DNA of 64,000 nucleotides, from the NCBI GenBank assembly GCA_025148965.1, contig CP102273.1, forward strand, positions 1,798,001 to 1,862,000, read 5' to 3'. Positions 62,462-64,000 of this stretch are shown one piece after another. The position numbers were made by a program, and so were the translations under genes. Within the stretch, counting starts at the first letter, position 1; the number at the start of each line of letters is the position of its first letter. A model generated the notes under the pieces. That model was not told the DNA's origin and made no database searches. It was given only the letters and a program-made list of their open reading frames with translations. The DNA comes from Intestinibacter bartlettii. GTDB lineage: Bacteria; Bacillota; Clostridia; Peptostreptococcales; Peptostreptococcaceae.

Positions 62462-63751
62462 CTATTTATTTTCTTCTTTCATCTTTTTAATAGCTTGTAT
62501 AGCTTTTAAAGTTCCCATTTTTGAATGGTCAAATGTAAGTCCACCTTGGAAGTATACGTTGTATGGTTCTCTTATTGGGGCATCGGCACTAAGTTCGATT
62601 GATGAACCTTGAACGAATGCACCTGCTGCCATTATTACTTCGTCTTCATATCCTGGCATTGCCCATGGAACTGGTTTTACAAATGCATCAACTGGAGCTG
62701 CTGCTTGTACACCTTGGCAGAAGCTTATAACTTCTTCAGCATTGTTAAGTTTTACAACTTGTATTATATCACTTCTTAAATCGTCGTATTTTGGAAGAAC
62801 ATCGTATCCTAATTTTTCAAAAGCTCTAGCACAGAATATAGCTCCCATTACAGCTTGTGATGTAACATATGGTGCCATAAAGAATCCTTGAAGTACAGTT
62901 CTTGTAGTTCCGAAAGTAAGTCCACATTCTTTACCTATTCCTGGTGATGTTAATCTATAAGATATCATTTCTATTAAGTCAGCTCTACCAGCTATATATC
63001 CACCAGTTAAAGCAAGCCCACCTCCTGGGTTTTTGATAAGTGAACCAGCCATTACATCTGCTCCTACTTCTGTTGGTTCTTTAGTGTCTAAGAATTCACC
63101 GTAGCAGTTATCTACCATAACTATTATGTCTTTATTTACAGATTTAACAACATCTATAGCTTCTTTTATATCAGCTATACTAAGTGATTTTCTCCAAGAG
63201 TAACCTTTTGACCTTTGAATCATTACTAATTTAGTTCTCTCGTTTATTTTTTTCTTAACACCTTCTAAGTCTATATCTCCATTTTCTAAGAAATCAACTT
63301 CATCGTAAGTAACTCCGTATTCTTTTAATGAACCTTTTTCTTCTCTTATACCGATAACTCCTTGTAAGGTATCATATGGAGTTGATGTTATTGATAAAAT
63401 CTCATCTCCTGGTCTAACAAGCCCTTGTACACATAAGCTAAGTGCATGTGTTCCATTAACTATTATAGGTCTAACAAGTGCATCTTCAGCCCCAAATACA
63501 TTTGCATATATTTCTTCAACTTTTTCTCTACCGATATCATTGTATCCGTATCCTGTTGTCCAGTTGAAGTGGTTGTCTGATAAATTAGCTTCTTGCATTG
63601 CTTTTAACACTTTATATTGGTTAAATTCTCTTATTTCTTTTATTTCATCAAATTTTTCTTTTATATCTTCCATTACTTCTTGTGATAATTCAAATACTTC
63701 ATCATCTAAATCATAAAACTGTTTTAATAATTCGCTAGTTTCTTTTAACAT
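62462..63751 (-). CDS. Methionine gamma-lyase-family PLP enzyme (YnbB-like)
   Basis: 429 aa fold-type I PLP enzyme, sometimes annotated as aluminium resistance protein. Seen: FNWTTGYGYNDIGREKVEEI, RPIIVNGTHALSLCVQGLV, IVMVDNCYGEFLDTKEPTE (PLP Asp) and GSLIKNPGGGLALTGGYIAG (Lys binding PLP), and the C-terminal GSSIELSADAPIREPYNVY. In many clostridia it lies beside hfq, miaA and lexA; those would be just beyond the window. Substrate not established. Confidence 0.9.
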   Translation of the reverse strand: MLKETSELLKQFYDLDDEVFELSQEVMEDIKEKFDEIKEIREFNQYKVLKAMQEANLSDNHFNWTTGYGYNDIGREKVEEIYANVFGAEDALVRPIIVNGTHALSLCVQGLVRPGDEILSITSTPYDTLQGVIGIREEKGSLKEYGVTYDEVDFLENGDIDLEGVKKKINERTKLVMIQRSKGYSWRKSLSIADIKEAIDVVKSVNKDIIVMVDNCYGEFLDTKEPTEVGADVMAGSLIKNPGGGLALTGGYIAGRADLIEMISYRLTSPGIGKECGLTFGTTRTVLQGFFMAPYVTSQAVMGAIFCARAFEKLGYDVLPKYDDLRSDIIQVVKLNNAEEVISFCQGVQAAAPVDAFVKPVPWAMPGYEDEVIMAAGAFVQGSSIELSADAPIREPYNVYFQGGLTFDHSKMGTLKAIQAIKKMKEENK

Positions 63752-63898
63752 ATCTTTCTCCTACTTTATTTTTATTTATATATAAACTATATTTTTTTAA
63801 GTTATTGTATAAAATTTATCTAATTTTATATTTTTATTTTATCTATAATTATCCAACATTTTAAATTTTAACATACACTTTTTCTTTGTTCAAGACAG

Positions 63899-63955
63899 AA
63901 AAAAGGTACTTATATAAACTAATAAATAATTATTAATTTACATAAGTACCTTTTC
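63899..63955 (-). terminator. Terminator of a gene beyond the window
   Basis: AAAAAGGTACTTAT pairs with ATAAGTACCTTTTC across a 29-base loop; the T run is on the minus strand, so it closes a minus-strand gene to the right of base 64000. Confidence 0.7.
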
Positions 63956-64000
63956 TTCTAGAAAAATTCTAAATTTAAAATAATTTTAATTTATATAGTA

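Overview
This window is chromosomal DNA from a very AT-rich, low-GC Gram-positive anaerobe, most likely a member of the Peptostreptococcaceae (Clostridioides/Romboutsia/Intestinibacter neighbourhood). The evidence is the near-absence of G/C in third codon positions, strong AGGAGG ribosome sites, T-box leaders, a tRNA-dependent amidation operon (aspS-gatCAB), an electron-bifurcating-type FeFe hydrogenase, a reverse rubrerythrin, the dnaG-rpoD operon and a clostridial NEAT/sortase haem locus. I cannot fix the species by reading. No rRNA, tRNA, CRISPR array or insertion sequence was seen.

Layout. 1-4930: an iron/haem acquisition operon on the minus strand (two NEAT surface proteins, a class D-like sortase, a lipoprotein and a permease cut by the window edge), with a good Fur box ahead of the first gene and a weaker one inside. 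5.1-6.0 kb: two small plus-strand genes, one a shortened YjdF-family protein. 6.0-17.9 kb: a complete Ter-type stress locus on the minus strand in three blocks divided by hairpins: three TerD paralogues plus a P-type Ca2+ ATPase; YceG plus TelA; and a predicted biosynthetic block (citrate-lyase-like, phosphoribosyltransferase, StiP, HAD). Divergent from it at 18.1 kb is an exported superoxide-dismutase-like protein that has lost all four metal ligands. 18.7-23.6 kb: membrane genes (TVP38-type, MscS, DUF218, cardiolipin synthase) and a zinc-ribbon protein. 23.7-28.6 kb: aspS-gatC-gatA-gatB under a T-box whose best-aligned specifier is AAC (Asn). 28.8-36.1 kb: a GNAT enzyme, rubrerythrin, mntP, alr, an orphan histidine kinase, and trpP under a T-box with specifier TGG (Trp). 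36.1-41.0 kb: the housekeeping dnaG-rpoD-trmK-nif3 cluster. 41.3-44.8 kb: three small or mid-size genes each broken by a one-base homopolymer indel, interspersed with an intact polysaccharide deacetylase and a MORN-repeat protein. 45-49.7 kb: an orphan substrate-binding lipoprotein, a DUF975 membrane protein, a small protein, a serine hydrolase and an amidase. 49.9-55.9 kb: hydC-hydB-hydA and a GltD-like flavoprotein. 56.3-63.8 kb: an OFA-type transporter, an unknown protein, DUF554, a divergent pair of a SIR2-like protein and a coiled-coil protein with a DUF2325-like tail, and a methionine gamma-lyase-family PLP enzyme.

How it fits together. The surface NEAT proteins would capture haem and pass it to the lipoprotein and permease under iron control. 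The Ter block would couple Ca2+-binding TerD proteins to an ion pump and to synthesis of an unknown, nucleoside-like product. The aspS-gatCAB operon is read most simply as making Asn-tRNA(Asn) by amidation and sensing its own product. The strongest leads for something new are the Met/Met ligand pattern in the NEAT domains, the secreted dead SOD, the Ca2+ pump built into the Ter locus, the SIR2/coiled-coil pair, and the cluster of homopolymer frameshifts.
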